Assembly: GCA_905182735.1 (NCBI GenBank) | Contig: CAJJCT010000023.1 | Location: 59,497-123,496 of the forward strand | Length of the DNA: 64,000 bases | DNA from: Candidatus Marivariicella framensis | GTDB taxonomy: Bacteria > Bacteroidota > Bacteroidia > Flavobacteriales > Flavobacteriaceae | Direction of reading: 5' to 3' | Shown: piece after piece, positions 45,707 to 54,011 of the stretch | How the letters are laid out: every line of letters begins with the position of its first letter | Position numbering within the stretch: position 1 is the first letter of the stretch | Program-made: the position numbers and the translations under genes | Notes under the pieces: generated by a model | Database searches by the model: none | What the model was told of the DNA's origin: nothing | Seen by the model: only the letters and a program-made list of their open reading frames with translations

Positions 45707-45714
45707 CAAAATTA
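45707..45714 (-). promoter_or_regulatory. -7 box of tlpA promoter
   Basis: Minus-strand TAATTTTG (TAnnTTTG), then AAAC, then the ATG. The 4-base gap matches the SRP RNA, smpB and glmM cases and implies a leaderless mRNA. The -33 element is not clear. Confidence 0.5.
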
Positions 45715-45763
45715 CAAATTTGATTTGGCTTGTGGGGCTTGTGTATGGATATTTTTAAAGAAC

Positions 45764-45771
45764 TATATTTG
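45764..45771 (+). promoter_or_regulatory. -7 box of aroC promoter
   Basis: TATATTTG, a perfect TAnnTTTG, 15 bases before the aroC ATG at 45787. A TTG at 45739-45741 is a weak -33 candidate, 22 bases upstream of the box. The stretch 45703-45786 between tlpA and aroC holds both divergent promoters. Confidence 0.5.
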
Positions 45772-45786
45772 TATTTATTTTTAATT

Positions 45787-46851
45787 ATGGCAGGCAATAG
45801 CTTTGGAAACATATTTAGGCTTACATCTTATGGTGAATCTCATGGTCCAGCCATAGGTGGTATATTAGATGGATGTCCTTCTGGTATTAATATAGATATT
45901 GAAAAAATACAACATGATTTAGATAGACGAAAACCCGGCCAATCAGCTATTGTAACTCAAAGAAAAGAAGCAGATGAAGTAAATTTTCTATCTGGTATTT
46001 TTGAAGGCAAAACTACTGGAACACCAATATCATTTGTAATATATAACACCAATCAAAAATCAAAAGATTATAATCATATAAAAGAGAGCTATCGACCTTC
46101 GCATGCTGATCTTGTTTATGATAAAAAATATGGACATAGAGATTATAGAGGGGGTGGAAGAAGTTCTGCAAGAGAAACTGCCGCTAGGGTAATTGCAGGT
46201 GCAATTGCAAAGCAATTTTTAAGTTCTATAAGATTTACTGCATATGTAAAATCAGTCGGTTCTATTGAATTAAATAAACCATATCAAGAGCTTGATTTAA
46301 ATAATATTGAATCAAATCCAGTAAGATGCCCTGATAAAGAAATAGCTTCAAAAATGGAGGCTTACATAAAAGATATAAAAAAAGAGGGTAATACAATTGG
46401 AGGAGTTATAAGGTGTATAATTCAAAATGTGCCTATAGGTCTTGGTGAACCAGTTTTTGATAAATTACATGCCCAGCTAGGTAAAGCGATGCTTTCTATT
46501 AACGCTGTAAAAGGTTTTGAGTATGGAAGTGGGTTTTCAGGCACTAAACTCAAAGGAAGTCAGCACAATGATTTATACAATAATGACGGATCGACTAAGT
46601 CCAACCTATCTGGTGGGATACAAGGTGGAATATCAAATGGAATGGATATTTATTTTGATGTTGCATTTAAACCAGTTGCAACTATAATGCAAAATCAAGA
46701 AACAATTAATAAAAAAGGAGAAAAAATCACAATGGAAGGTAAAGGAAGACACGATCCATGTGTTGTCCCTAGAGCTGTTCCTATTGTGGAAGCAATGGCT
46801 GCGATAACCCTTGCTGATTTTATTTTATTAAATCGTACTATTAAATTATAG
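45787..46851 (+). CDS. aroC: Chorismate synthase
   Basis: Last step of the shikimate pathway, converting EPSP to chorismate with reduced FMN. The ATG at 45787 gives the proper start [20 protein letters not shown]; an open frame from 45730 adds 19 residues that do not fit. Conserved segments include [51 protein letters not shown] (visible in parts as [12 protein letters not shown] and [17 protein letters not shown]), EYGSGFSG and the final [16 protein letters not shown]. The 354-residue length is normal. It is cotranscribed with the dicarboxylate symporter (15-base gap). Confidence 0.96.
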   Translation: MAGNSFGNIFRLTSYGESHGPAIGGILDGCPSGINIDIEKIQHDLDRRKPGQSAIVTQRKEADEVNFLSGIFEGKTTGTPISFVIYNTNQKSKDYNHIKESYRPSHADLVYDKKYGHRDYRGGGRSSARETAARVIAGAIAKQFLSSIRFTAYVKSVGSIELNKPYQELDLNNIESNPVRCPDKEIASKMEAYIKDIKKEGNTIGGVIRCIIQNVPIGLGEPVFDKLHAQLGKAMLSINAVKGFEYGSGFSGTKLKGSQHNDLYNNDGSTKSNLSGGIQGGISNGMDIYFDVAFKPVATIMQNQETINKKGEKITMEGKGRHDPCVVPRAVPIVEAMAAITLADFILLNRTIKL

Positions 46852-46866
46852 AATAATAAAATAATT

Positions 46867-48144
46867 ATGAGAAATTTAGCTTTACACTGGAAAATTATTA
46901 TTGGAATGATTTTAGGAGTTGCCATAGGAGGTCTAGCTTCTTTGGTTCCCTGGGGAAGTGGTTTTGTGTCAGACTGGATTAAACCGTTTGGAACAATGTT
47001 TATTAATTCATTAAAATTAATTGCAATGCCACTAATATTAGCCTCATTAATTAAGGGGGTATCTGATTTAAAAGACATATCTAAATTATCAAAAATAGGA
47101 GGGAGAACGATTGCAATCTATCTTTGTACAACTGTTTTAGCTGTTTTAATTGGCTTAGTACTTGTAAATACAATATCACCTGGTAATAGCATAAAAGAGA
47201 GTACAAGAAATGAATTAATGTCGGCTTATGAAACTGATGCCGCAAAAAAGCAATCTGCTGCTGCTAAACAACAAGAAAGCGGTCCCCTTCAAGCATTAGT
47301 TGATATAGTACCAAGTAATATTTTCGATGCTACAACTAATAATAGAAATATGCTTCAGGTCATATTTTTTGCACTTTTTTTTGGAATTGGAATAATATTA
47401 ATTCCAGAAGAAAAGTCCAGACCTGTAAAGGCTTTCTTTGATTCTTTTAATTCAGTTATTCTTAAATTAATAGATATTATAATGCTAGCTTCTCCATATG
47501 GTGTTTTTGCGCTATTAGCGGCTCTTGTTGTAGAATCTCCAAGTCTTGATTTATTTAAAGCTCTTGGTGCTTATTCTTTAACTTTAGTTTTTGGATTAGC
47601 TTTAATGATTGTGATATATATTATTTTAGTTAAAGTTTTTACTGGTGTAAGTCCAAAATATTTCATGAGCGGTATTGCCCCAGCTCAATTACTTGCTTTT
47701 TCGACTAGTTCAAGTGCTGCAACCTTGCCAGTTACAATGGAGAGAGTTGAAAAACATTTAGGAGTAGATAAAGAGGTTTCAAGTTTTGTCTTACCAATCG
47801 GAGCAACTATAAATATGGATGGTACAAGCTTATATCAAGCTGTTGCAGCTGTGTTTATTGCTCAAGCCTTTGGTTTAGGTTTATCAATTGAAGTTCAATT
47901 AGGAATAATTTTAACTGCAACGTTAGCCTCTATAGGAGCTGCAGCTGTTCCAGGCGCAGGAATGGTTATGTTAGTTATCGTGTTAGGCCAAGCAGGAATT
48001 CCAGAAGCTGGATTAGCACTTATATTTGCTGTTGACAGACCTTTGGATATGTGCAGGACAATAACAAATGTTACAGGAGATGCAGCAGTATCAATGTTAG
48101 TTGCAAAGTCTGTAGGTAAATTAAAAAAAGAAAAAACTTCTTAA
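46867..48144 (+). CDS. Dicarboxylate/amino acid:cation symporter
   Basis: Membrane transporter of 425 residues, the DAACS/GltP family that takes up glutamate, aspartate or C4-dicarboxylates with Na+ or H+. The N-terminus is hydrophobic (WKIIIGMILGVAIGGL). The conserved substrate and sodium core is AFSTSSSAATLPVTMERVEK with the serine-rich loop, then LPIGATINMDGTSLYQAVA, and NMDGT is the third helix signature. VDRPLDMCRTITNVTGD near the C-terminus is typical and carries the substrate-contacting Asp and Thr. Which substrate is used is not visible. It follows aroC and ends 6 bases before the convergent DCC gene. Confidence 0.94.
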   Translation: MRNLALHWKIIIGMILGVAIGGLASLVPWGSGFVSDWIKPFGTMFINSLKLIAMPLILASLIKGVSDLKDISKLSKIGGRTIAIYLCTTVLAVLIGLVLVNTISPGNSIKESTRNELMSAYETDAAKKQSAAAKQQESGPLQALVDIVPSNIFDATTNNRNMLQVIFFALFFGIGIILIPEEKSRPVKAFFDSFNSVILKLIDIIMLASPYGVFALLAALVVESPSLDLFKALGAYSLTLVFGLALMIVIYIILVKVFTGVSPKYFMSGIAPAQLLAFSTSSSAATLPVTMERVEKHLGVDKEVSSFVLPIGATINMDGTSLYQAVAAVFIAQAFGLGLSIEVQLGIILTATLASIGAAAVPGAGMVMLVIVLGQAGIPEAGLALIFAVDRPLDMCRTITNVTGDAAVSMLVAKSVGKLKKEKTS

Positions 48145-48149
48145 TAATT

Positions 48150-48560
48150 TTATAGAATTAATCTTGATAGAACTTGCTTACTCGGAATCTCACAATTATC
48201 ATATCTTTTATATATGAAATATCTTGTCCTAGCAATTAGTCTATATATAATGTTAGAAAATGCTTTGGGAGTAATCATTAATAGATAATATAGAAAATTA
48301 TATATTTCAAGATGTTTTAATAGTTCATAAATAGCTTTAGAATAAATAAAAGGTTTATTTTTTGGAATATAAAAAATGACTGTATCAAATTCAACTAGAT
48401 TGTTTTTTGAAATAAAAGCTTTTCCAAACTTCCCCTGTATTGGGGCAAAATAAAGTTTATTGCTTATGTCTTTTTTAATTGCATATCTAATCCAATAATG
48501 ACATAGTGGACAATGCCCATCATAAAAAATAATCGATTTATCTATATAATTATTTGACAT
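48150..48560 (-). CDS. DCC family thiol-disulfide oxidoreductase
   Basis: DUF393 protein of 136 residues with a thioredoxin-like fold. The family motif is DGHCPLCHYWIRYAIKKD (DGxCxLC), with a CxxC pair near residues 15-18. Further features are FAPIQGKFGKAF and YIPKNKPFIYSKAIYELL. Members are suspected thiol-disulfide oxidoreductases of unknown partner. The gene is convergent with the symporter and its start overlaps the 3' end of mutS2 by 11 bases, so it is likely in the mutS2 operon. Confidence 0.88.
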   Translation of the reverse strand: MSNNYIDKSIIFYDGHCPLCHYWIRYAIKKDISNKLYFAPIQGKFGKAFISKNNLVEFDTVIFYIPKNKPFIYSKAIYELLKHLEIYNFLYYLLMITPKAFSNIIYRLIARTRYFIYKRYDNCEIPSKQVLSRLIL

Positions 48561-50700
48561 ATTCTAATTGATCAATATCGACTTGCGTTGTAAATTTACC
48601 ATAATTTACGATTGCTCTATTTTTTTTTATAGAGTCAATTGTTCCAATAGATTTACTGTCAAGAATTCTAACATCATCACCAACTTTTAATATAATGTTT
48701 GACTTTTTCTTTGGAATAAGTTTTATTTTCTTTTTTTCAGTTCTAATTTTTTCAATCTTCTTTTCAACCTCAAATTCTATGTTTTTTTTTAATATTATTT
48801 GATTTTTTATTAATATTGCTGATCTTTTATTTCGTTTTGAATTTTCTGATTCAATTAATTGAATCACTTCAGAAATCATTGGTCTTTTTTTATTGTTAAC
48901 AAAGTATTTATCGGCAATTTCATTTACTTTGTTTCCAAGTAAAATCATTTTTTTATTATGATCGTATAATTCCTGATAATTAGTTAATTTGTTTTTCGTT
49001 TTTTCATTTAATTCAGCTAATTTGTTTAATTCTTCTTCAGCTATGATTTCCTTTTTCTTTAAAGATATTCCAGTTTTAGCCATAGAACTTCTTTCTTTTT
49101 GGAGCTTAGCAATAGTAGCGTCAAACCTTACTTTTCCTCTCTCAATTTTCTTTTTTGCTCTATTTATTAAACTATATGGAAGACCATTTTTTTGAGCAAC
49201 TTCAAATGTAAAAGAGCTACCAGCTTCTCCTAAGACTAATTTATATATGGGCTCAAGTGTATCGCTATTGAATTGCATATTTGCATTTGACATTGCAGGT
49301 AATTCATTTGCTAGCAATTTAAGATTAGAATAATGAGTTGTGATTAAACCAAAGGATTCTCTAAAGTAAAACTCTTCTAAAATTACTTCTGCTAAGGCTC
49401 CACCAAGTTCGGGATCAGATCCAGTTCCAAATTCATCAATTAAAAATAAAGTGTTTTTGTTACATTTCTTCAAAAAGGTTTTCATATTCTTCAACCTGTA
49501 AGAATAAGTACTTAGGTGGTTTTCTATGGACTGATTATCTCCAATATCTGTGAGTATTCTGTCAAAAAAACAAACTCTACTTCGTTCATGTACAGGAATT
49601 AATATGCCGCTTTGAATCATCAATTGAAGTAATCCGATTGTTTTAAGAGTAATGCTTTTACCACCAGCATTAGGTCCAGAAATAACAATAATTTTATTTT
49701 TACTGTTTAAAAAAATATCTTGGGGATATGTCTTAATCTCTTCAATAATATTTGATCTATATAATAATGGGTGGTAAGCATCAAAAACTTCAATTTCTTG
49801 TGAATTTGAAATTTTTGGCATAATTCCATTTATTTCTTGAGCATAACGAGATTTTGAATAGTATAAATCAATATTCACTAAATATGCTTGATAACACTTT
49901 AATAATGGCAGGAAAGCTCTGAAATAGTCAGTTAAATAACTTAATATTTTTTTTATTTCTTCATCTTCTTCAAAAAGTAAATTTTGAAGTTCTCTTGATA
50001 ACTGAAAAGTAGCTTCTGGCTCAATAAAAACGATACTTCCTGTTTTAGAACTACCCATTATCCCTCCTTTAACTTTTCTTCTATACATTGCCTTAACAGC
50101 TAAAACTCTTTTATTGTCAATTACAGATTCTCTTATTTCGTCTAAATACTCTAGATTATTGTAATGATTTAAAGACTTATTAAATGATAGACCTATTCGA
50201 CTCCTAACTTCTTGAGATTTTTTTCTAATTGTATACAAAGTGTCAGATGCATTATTATTAATCTCTCCAAAACGATCAATAATACTATCAACTTCTTTCT
50301 TAAGTCCTTTGTTAATTTCAATCTCACTACCTAAGTCAAATAAATTTGGATAATAGCTTTTAAACTTTTTAAAAAATAATAATAATTTATTAACCGTCTC
50401 TGAGGTTGATGCAATATTCATAAAAGATTCAATATCAAGAACACTATTTTCAATTTTTAATAATTGAAAAGATTTAACTAATGATTCAAAACCATGATTT
50501 GGAATTCTATTCTCATTTTCAAAAGATGATTTATACTCTGAGGTTAGTAATAGTGACCTTATTTTATCTTCATTTTCATCAATTGGTATCGTCTTTAATA
50601 TCAATTCCTTTGCCATTGGAGTAATAGCAAATTGGGAGATTTGACTAAGCACTTCTGTAAATTCTAAATCTTCAAAAGTTTTAGCAGGAATATAGACCAT
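48550..50700 (-). CDS. mutS2: DNA mismatch-repair-type ATPase MutS2, no Smr domain
   Basis: MutS2 is a MutS homologue acting on recombination intermediates or collided ribosomes rather than in mismatch repair. The 716-residue protein has ATPase Walker A ISGPNAGGKSITLKTIGLL, FLIDEFGTGSDPELGGALAE (Walker B) and GLITTHYSNLKLLA. A long coiled-coil follows (about 510-650), then a KOW-like beta segment at the C-terminus (GDDVRILDSKSIGTIDSI). The C-terminal Smr nuclease domain, present in many bacteria, is absent, as is common in Bacteroidota. A TACTTTTG box at 50725-50732 is 24 bases upstream. Confidence 0.93.
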   Translation of the reverse strand: MVYIPAKTFEDLEFTEVLSQISQFAITPMAKELILKTIPIDENEDKIRSLLLTSEYKSSFENENRIPNHGFESLVKSFQLLKIENSVLDIESFMNIASTSETVNKLLLFFKKFKSYYPNLFDLGSEIEINKGLKKEVDSIIDRFGEINNNASDTLYTIRKKSQEVRSRIGLSFNKSLNHYNNLEYLDEIRESVIDNKRVLAVKAMYRRKVKGGIMGSSKTGSIVFIEPEATFQLSRELQNLLFEEDEEIKKILSYLTDYFRAFLPLLKCYQAYLVNIDLYYSKSRYAQEINGIMPKISNSQEIEVFDAYHPLLYRSNIIEEIKTYPQDIFLNSKNKIIVISGPNAGGKSITLKTIGLLQLMIQSGILIPVHERSRVCFFDRILTDIGDNQSIENHLSTYSYRLKNMKTFLKKCNKNTLFLIDEFGTGSDPELGGALAEVILEEFYFRESFGLITTHYSNLKLLANELPAMSNANMQFNSDTLEPIYKLVLGEAGSSFTFEVAQKNGLPYSLINRAKKKIERGKVRFDATIAKLQKERSSMAKTGISLKKKEIIAEEELNKLAELNEKTKNKLTNYQELYDHNKKMILLGNKVNEIADKYFVNNKKRPMISEVIQLIESENSKRNKRSAILIKNQIILKKNIEFEVEKKIEKIRTEKKKIKLIPKKKSNIILKVGDDVRILDSKSIGTIDSIKKNRAIVNYGKFTTQVDIDQLEYVK

Positions 50701-50724
50701 TTGATTTTATTAAATTAGCCATGA

Positions 50725-50732
50725 CAAAAGTA
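50725..50732 (-). promoter_or_regulatory. -7 box of mutS2 promoter
   Basis: Minus-strand TACTTTTG fits TAnnTTTG, 24 bases before the mutS2 ATG. Divergent ung starts at 50741. No clear -33 element. Confidence 0.4.
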
Positions 50733-50740
50733 ATAAAATC

Positions 50741-51415
50741 GTGGAGCTGAATATACATCCAAGTTGGGAAAAAATAATTGATAATGAAAATAAAAAAAAA
50801 TACTTCAAATCACTTATGATTTTTGTTGAATCTAACTATAAAAATAAAACTTGTTATCCACCTGTGAATTTAATTTTTAAAGCTTTTAAGATTTGTTCTT
50901 TTGACTCCTTAAAAGTTGTTATACTTGGGCAAGATCCTTATCATGGTGAAAATCAAGCCGATGGTTTATCATTTTCAGTTTCTAAAACAACAAAACATCC
51001 ACCCTCATTAATTAACATCTTTAAAGAGGTTGAAAATGATTTAAAAATTGATTATCCTAAATATGGAAATCTAAATAACTGGGGGAATCAAGGAGTTTTA
51101 TTATTAAATTCTACATTAACAGTTGAAGAAAACAAACCAGGCAGTCATCAAAAAAAGGGTTGGGAGTTTTTTACAGATCAAATCATAAGATATATTTCAA
51201 ATAATAAAAATAATGTTGTTTTTATGCTTTGGGGTAATTATTCTAAGATGAAATCCAAATTAATAGATCAATCAAAACATTTAATTTTAACTTCAGGACA
51301 CCCTTCTCCATTGTCAGCAAATAGAGGTTATTGGTTTGGAAACAAACATTTTAGTAAAACAAATAAATATCTTAATAAAAAAACAGGGAAGACAATACAA
51401 TGGAAGACTCATTAA
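50741..51415 (+). CDS. ung: Uracil-DNA glycosylase
   Basis: Family 1 UNG removes uracil from DNA to start base excision repair. The 224-residue protein carries VVILGQDPYHGENQADGLSF (catalytic Asp and the water-activating loop), LLLNSTLTVEENKPGSHQKK (Asn that reads uracil, seen as LLLNSTLTVEE) and the leucine loop HPSPLSANRGYWFGNKHFSK with its catalytic His. The start is GTG (GTGGAGCTGAAT), giving MELNIHPSWEK. It is divergent from mutS2 and overlaps the convergent SUI1 gene by 4 bases. Confidence 0.95.
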   Translation: MELNIHPSWEKIIDNENKKKYFKSLMIFVESNYKNKTCYPPVNLIFKAFKICSFDSLKVVILGQDPYHGENQADGLSFSVSKTTKHPPSLINIFKEVENDLKIDYPKYGNLNNWGNQGVLLLNSTLTVEENKPGSHQKKGWEFFTDQIIRYISNNKNNVVFMLWGNYSKMKSKLIDQSKHLILTSGHPSPLSANRGYWFGNKHFSKTNKYLNKKTGKTIQWKTH

Positions 51416-51762
51416 CCTCCTATTCGCTTAGCCTTATGTCCAATTTTAATCAAATAATTAATAATCTTATCCCTGCAGTTTCCCTGTATAATTATTTCAT
51501 TATTCTTAACCGTACCCCCTGTCCCAGTATAAGTTTTAATGTTTTTAGCAAGAGATTTTAATGATGGTATATCTCCTTCAAAGCCCTTAATTATTGTGAC
51601 AACCTTTCCAGCTCTTCCTTTATTAGAAAAGTGAGCTTCTAAATTTTGAATCTTCAATATTTTCTTATCATTAATAAGTTGACCTAATTCAACGTCAGGA
51701 GCCAAATTATCAAAACTTATATTCCCAAGTGATTCAAAACTATTTAGCGGCTTTTTTGGCAT
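51412..51762 (-). CDS. SUI1 domain translation initiation factor family
   Basis: A 116-residue eIF1/SUI1-like protein (YciH type) that binds the ribosome and may check start codon selection. The SUI1 core is GRAGKVVTIIKGFEGDIP, then YTGTGGTVKNNEIIIQGNC and KIGHKAKRIGG at the end. The N-terminal 30 residues (PKKPLNSFESLGNISF) are Bacteroidota-specific in style. It is convergent with ung. Its biological role in bacteria is not settled. Confidence 0.9.
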   Translation of the reverse strand: MPKKPLNSFESLGNISFDNLAPDVELGQLINDKKILKIQNLEAHFSNKGRAGKVVTIIKGFEGDIPSLKSLAKNIKTYTGTGGTVKNNEIIIQGNCRDKIINYLIKIGHKAKRIGG

Positions 51763-51840
51763 AAAAAATATTTTATTGAAAATTACAAATTATAGTTAAG
51801 TTTTATACATTTATATAAACCCTGTAAATTTTAAAATAAT

Positions 51841-53976
51841 ATGTCTTTAAGAATATTAAAAAAAGTATTTTACTTAATCTTCTTTATTTCAATGATATCT
51901 TATTCTCAAGAATCTATAAATAAAGAAAAATTAATTCTAATTGAAACTTTACATGCCTTTTCTAAAATAAACTCTGTTACAGGTAGAGAAGAAGAAGCAT
52001 CACAATATTTAAAATCTTTTTTAAAAAATAGCAATATAAAAATAGATAAATTAGGAAATCTAATTTTAGAAATTGGCAGTGGACTTCCAAGGACTTTAAT
52101 AACAGTTCCAATAGATGAACCTGGATATGTTGTTAGCGAAATTAAGTCTAATGGATACATTAAGTACTCTCCTGTTGGTTTTGGTCACATAGGGCAATTA
52201 TATCATCAATTTATGCAGGGACATGAAGTGAAAATAAATTCAGAAAATAAATTTACTATTGGAGTGTCGACTGTTCCGTCTTCTCACTTTGAAAGACTTA
52301 GAAACATTCCTGAATCAAAGAAAGAACCCTATACATGGCACGAAGGATATATTGACATAGGCGCTTCTTCAATTGAAGAGGTGCGTCAAAGTCAAATCGA
52401 ATTACTAGATCCTATTAGCCTTAATAAAAAACCAATTATAATTAACGATTCATTAATTGCCGGCCCAAATATTAAAATAAAAGCTGCTGGTATAGCATTA
52501 GCTTACTTAGCTAAGTTTGTTAATGAAAAAAGTATAAAAGGTAAGTTGGTTTTTGCATGGACAGTTCAAGAGTTAATAAATGGAAAAGGAATTGAATCTG
52601 TAATAAATCAATACGGTCCTTTTGAAGAAATATATAGATTTAATCGATTTTTAGATTCAAAAGAAATTGGAAAAAATAAAATTATTATAAATGAAAAATT
52701 GGAAAATAATGAATCAAATATTATTAAAGTAAAACCTGTTTTATCATATAGAAATAGCGCTACTAATATTGATTTTGATAAGTTAAAAATTATTGAAGTA
52801 GGTCTTCCTAGTAAATATTCAAGTTCTCCAGTAGAAATGATATCAATCAAAGATTTAATAAATTTAATTAACTTTTTAAGAGACAGTCAAAAGATACAGT
52901 TAAATGATTTTTCTGATTATTCAATTAAACAAAAAAAGACACAAAAGATATCTTACAATTCTTATTCTAAATATGAATCTATTTTAGGAGAATTAGTAAA
53001 TAAATATGGGGTTAGTAAATCTGAAAGTTCAGTAAGAAATTTCATTAAAGCTAACCTTCCATCATGGGCCAAACCGATAGTAGATGAAAAAGGTAATTTA
53101 ATCTTAACATTTGGTGAAGGAGAAAATCATAAAGTTTTTGTGGCACATATGGATGAAACTGGATATGTTGTTAGTGATATTAAAGAAGATGGAAGGTTAG
53201 AGTTGAAAATGCTTGGTGGAATGCTTCAATGGCTTTGGGAGGCACAACCTGCAATTATTCATTTAAGGGATAAGAAGATATCAGGAGTTTTTGAACCTAG
53301 ACATGACTATCTAACTTCAAGAACACGAAAATCAAATCTCCCATTAAGTGTAAATGCAGGATTTTTATCTAAAAGTGAAGCACTGGAGGCTGGAATTATT
53401 TTAGGAGAAACAAGCGTGACAATGCCTAAAAAAATGATAAGATTAAATGAAAATAGAGTTACAGGAAGAAGTTTTGATGATAGAGTAGGGTGTGCAGCTT
53501 TAATTTTATCTTTAAATGAAATAAACCCTGGAAAATTAAAAAATAAAATAACTTTTGTATGGTCAGTTGAAGAAGAAATAGGATTGAAAGGTGCAAAATA
53601 TTCAGCTATAAATTTAAAAAATGCTAGCATAGTTCATCCCGTTGACACATATGTGTCTTCAGACGATCCTTATACAGATGAATCATTTGCAAACTGTCCA
53701 CTAGGAAATGGAGCAGTAATAAGGGTTTTGGAAAGTATAAATTTCGTTAGTCGTGAAAATTTTAAATTGATTAGAAAATTAGCTAATAATAATAATATCA
53801 ATGTTCAATATGGAATGACTTCAGGCGGAACAGACGGTCAACCATTTTTATCTTATGGTATTCCGTCAGTGCCAATATCTTGGCCTGGAAGATATTCTCA
53901 TTCCCCAATAGAAATCATGGATTTAAGAGACATGAATAGTTTAGTTAAATTAATTCAAGCTGTAATTGAAGATTAA
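51841..53976 (+). CDS. Tandem M42-like metallopeptidase, N-terminal copy degenerate
   Basis: Secreted protein of 711 residues with an N-terminal signal peptide (about 1-22). It contains two copies of an M42/M28-type aminopeptidase fold. The C-terminal copy (from about residue 375) keeps the metal ligands and catalytic Glu: FVAHMDETGYVVSDI, GRSFDDRVGCAAL, VWSVEEEIGLKGAKYS, VSSDDPY and the last SHSPIEIMD. The N-terminal copy (30-350) matches the fold but reads LITVPIDEPGYVVSEI where the His should be, and no later ligands are clear. So one domain is likely dead and the other is a secreted aminopeptidase. Substrate unknown. Confidence 0.85.
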   Translation: MSLRILKKVFYLIFFISMISYSQESINKEKLILIETLHAFSKINSVTGREEEASQYLKSFLKNSNIKIDKLGNLILEIGSGLPRTLITVPIDEPGYVVSEIKSNGYIKYSPVGFGHIGQLYHQFMQGHEVKINSENKFTIGVSTVPSSHFERLRNIPESKKEPYTWHEGYIDIGASSIEEVRQSQIELLDPISLNKKPIIINDSLIAGPNIKIKAAGIALAYLAKFVNEKSIKGKLVFAWTVQELINGKGIESVINQYGPFEEIYRFNRFLDSKEIGKNKIIINEKLENNESNIIKVKPVLSYRNSATNIDFDKLKIIEVGLPSKYSSSPVEMISIKDLINLINFLRDSQKIQLNDFSDYSIKQKKTQKISYNSYSKYESILGELVNKYGVSKSESSVRNFIKANLPSWAKPIVDEKGNLILTFGEGENHKVFVAHMDETGYVVSDIKEDGRLELKMLGGMLQWLWEAQPAIIHLRDKKISGVFEPRHDYLTSRTRKSNLPLSVNAGFLSKSEALEAGIILGETSVTMPKKMIRLNENRVTGRSFDDRVGCAALILSLNEINPGKLKNKITFVWSVEEEIGLKGAKYSAINLKNASIVHPVDTYVSSDDPYTDESFANCPLGNGAVIRVLESINFVSRENFKLIRKLANNNNINVQYGMTSGGTDGQPFLSYGIPSVPISWPGRYSHSPIEIMDLRDMNSLVKLIQAVIED

Positions 53977-54011
53977 GAATTAGTATTTTATAAATTTACA
54001 CAAATTTTAAA

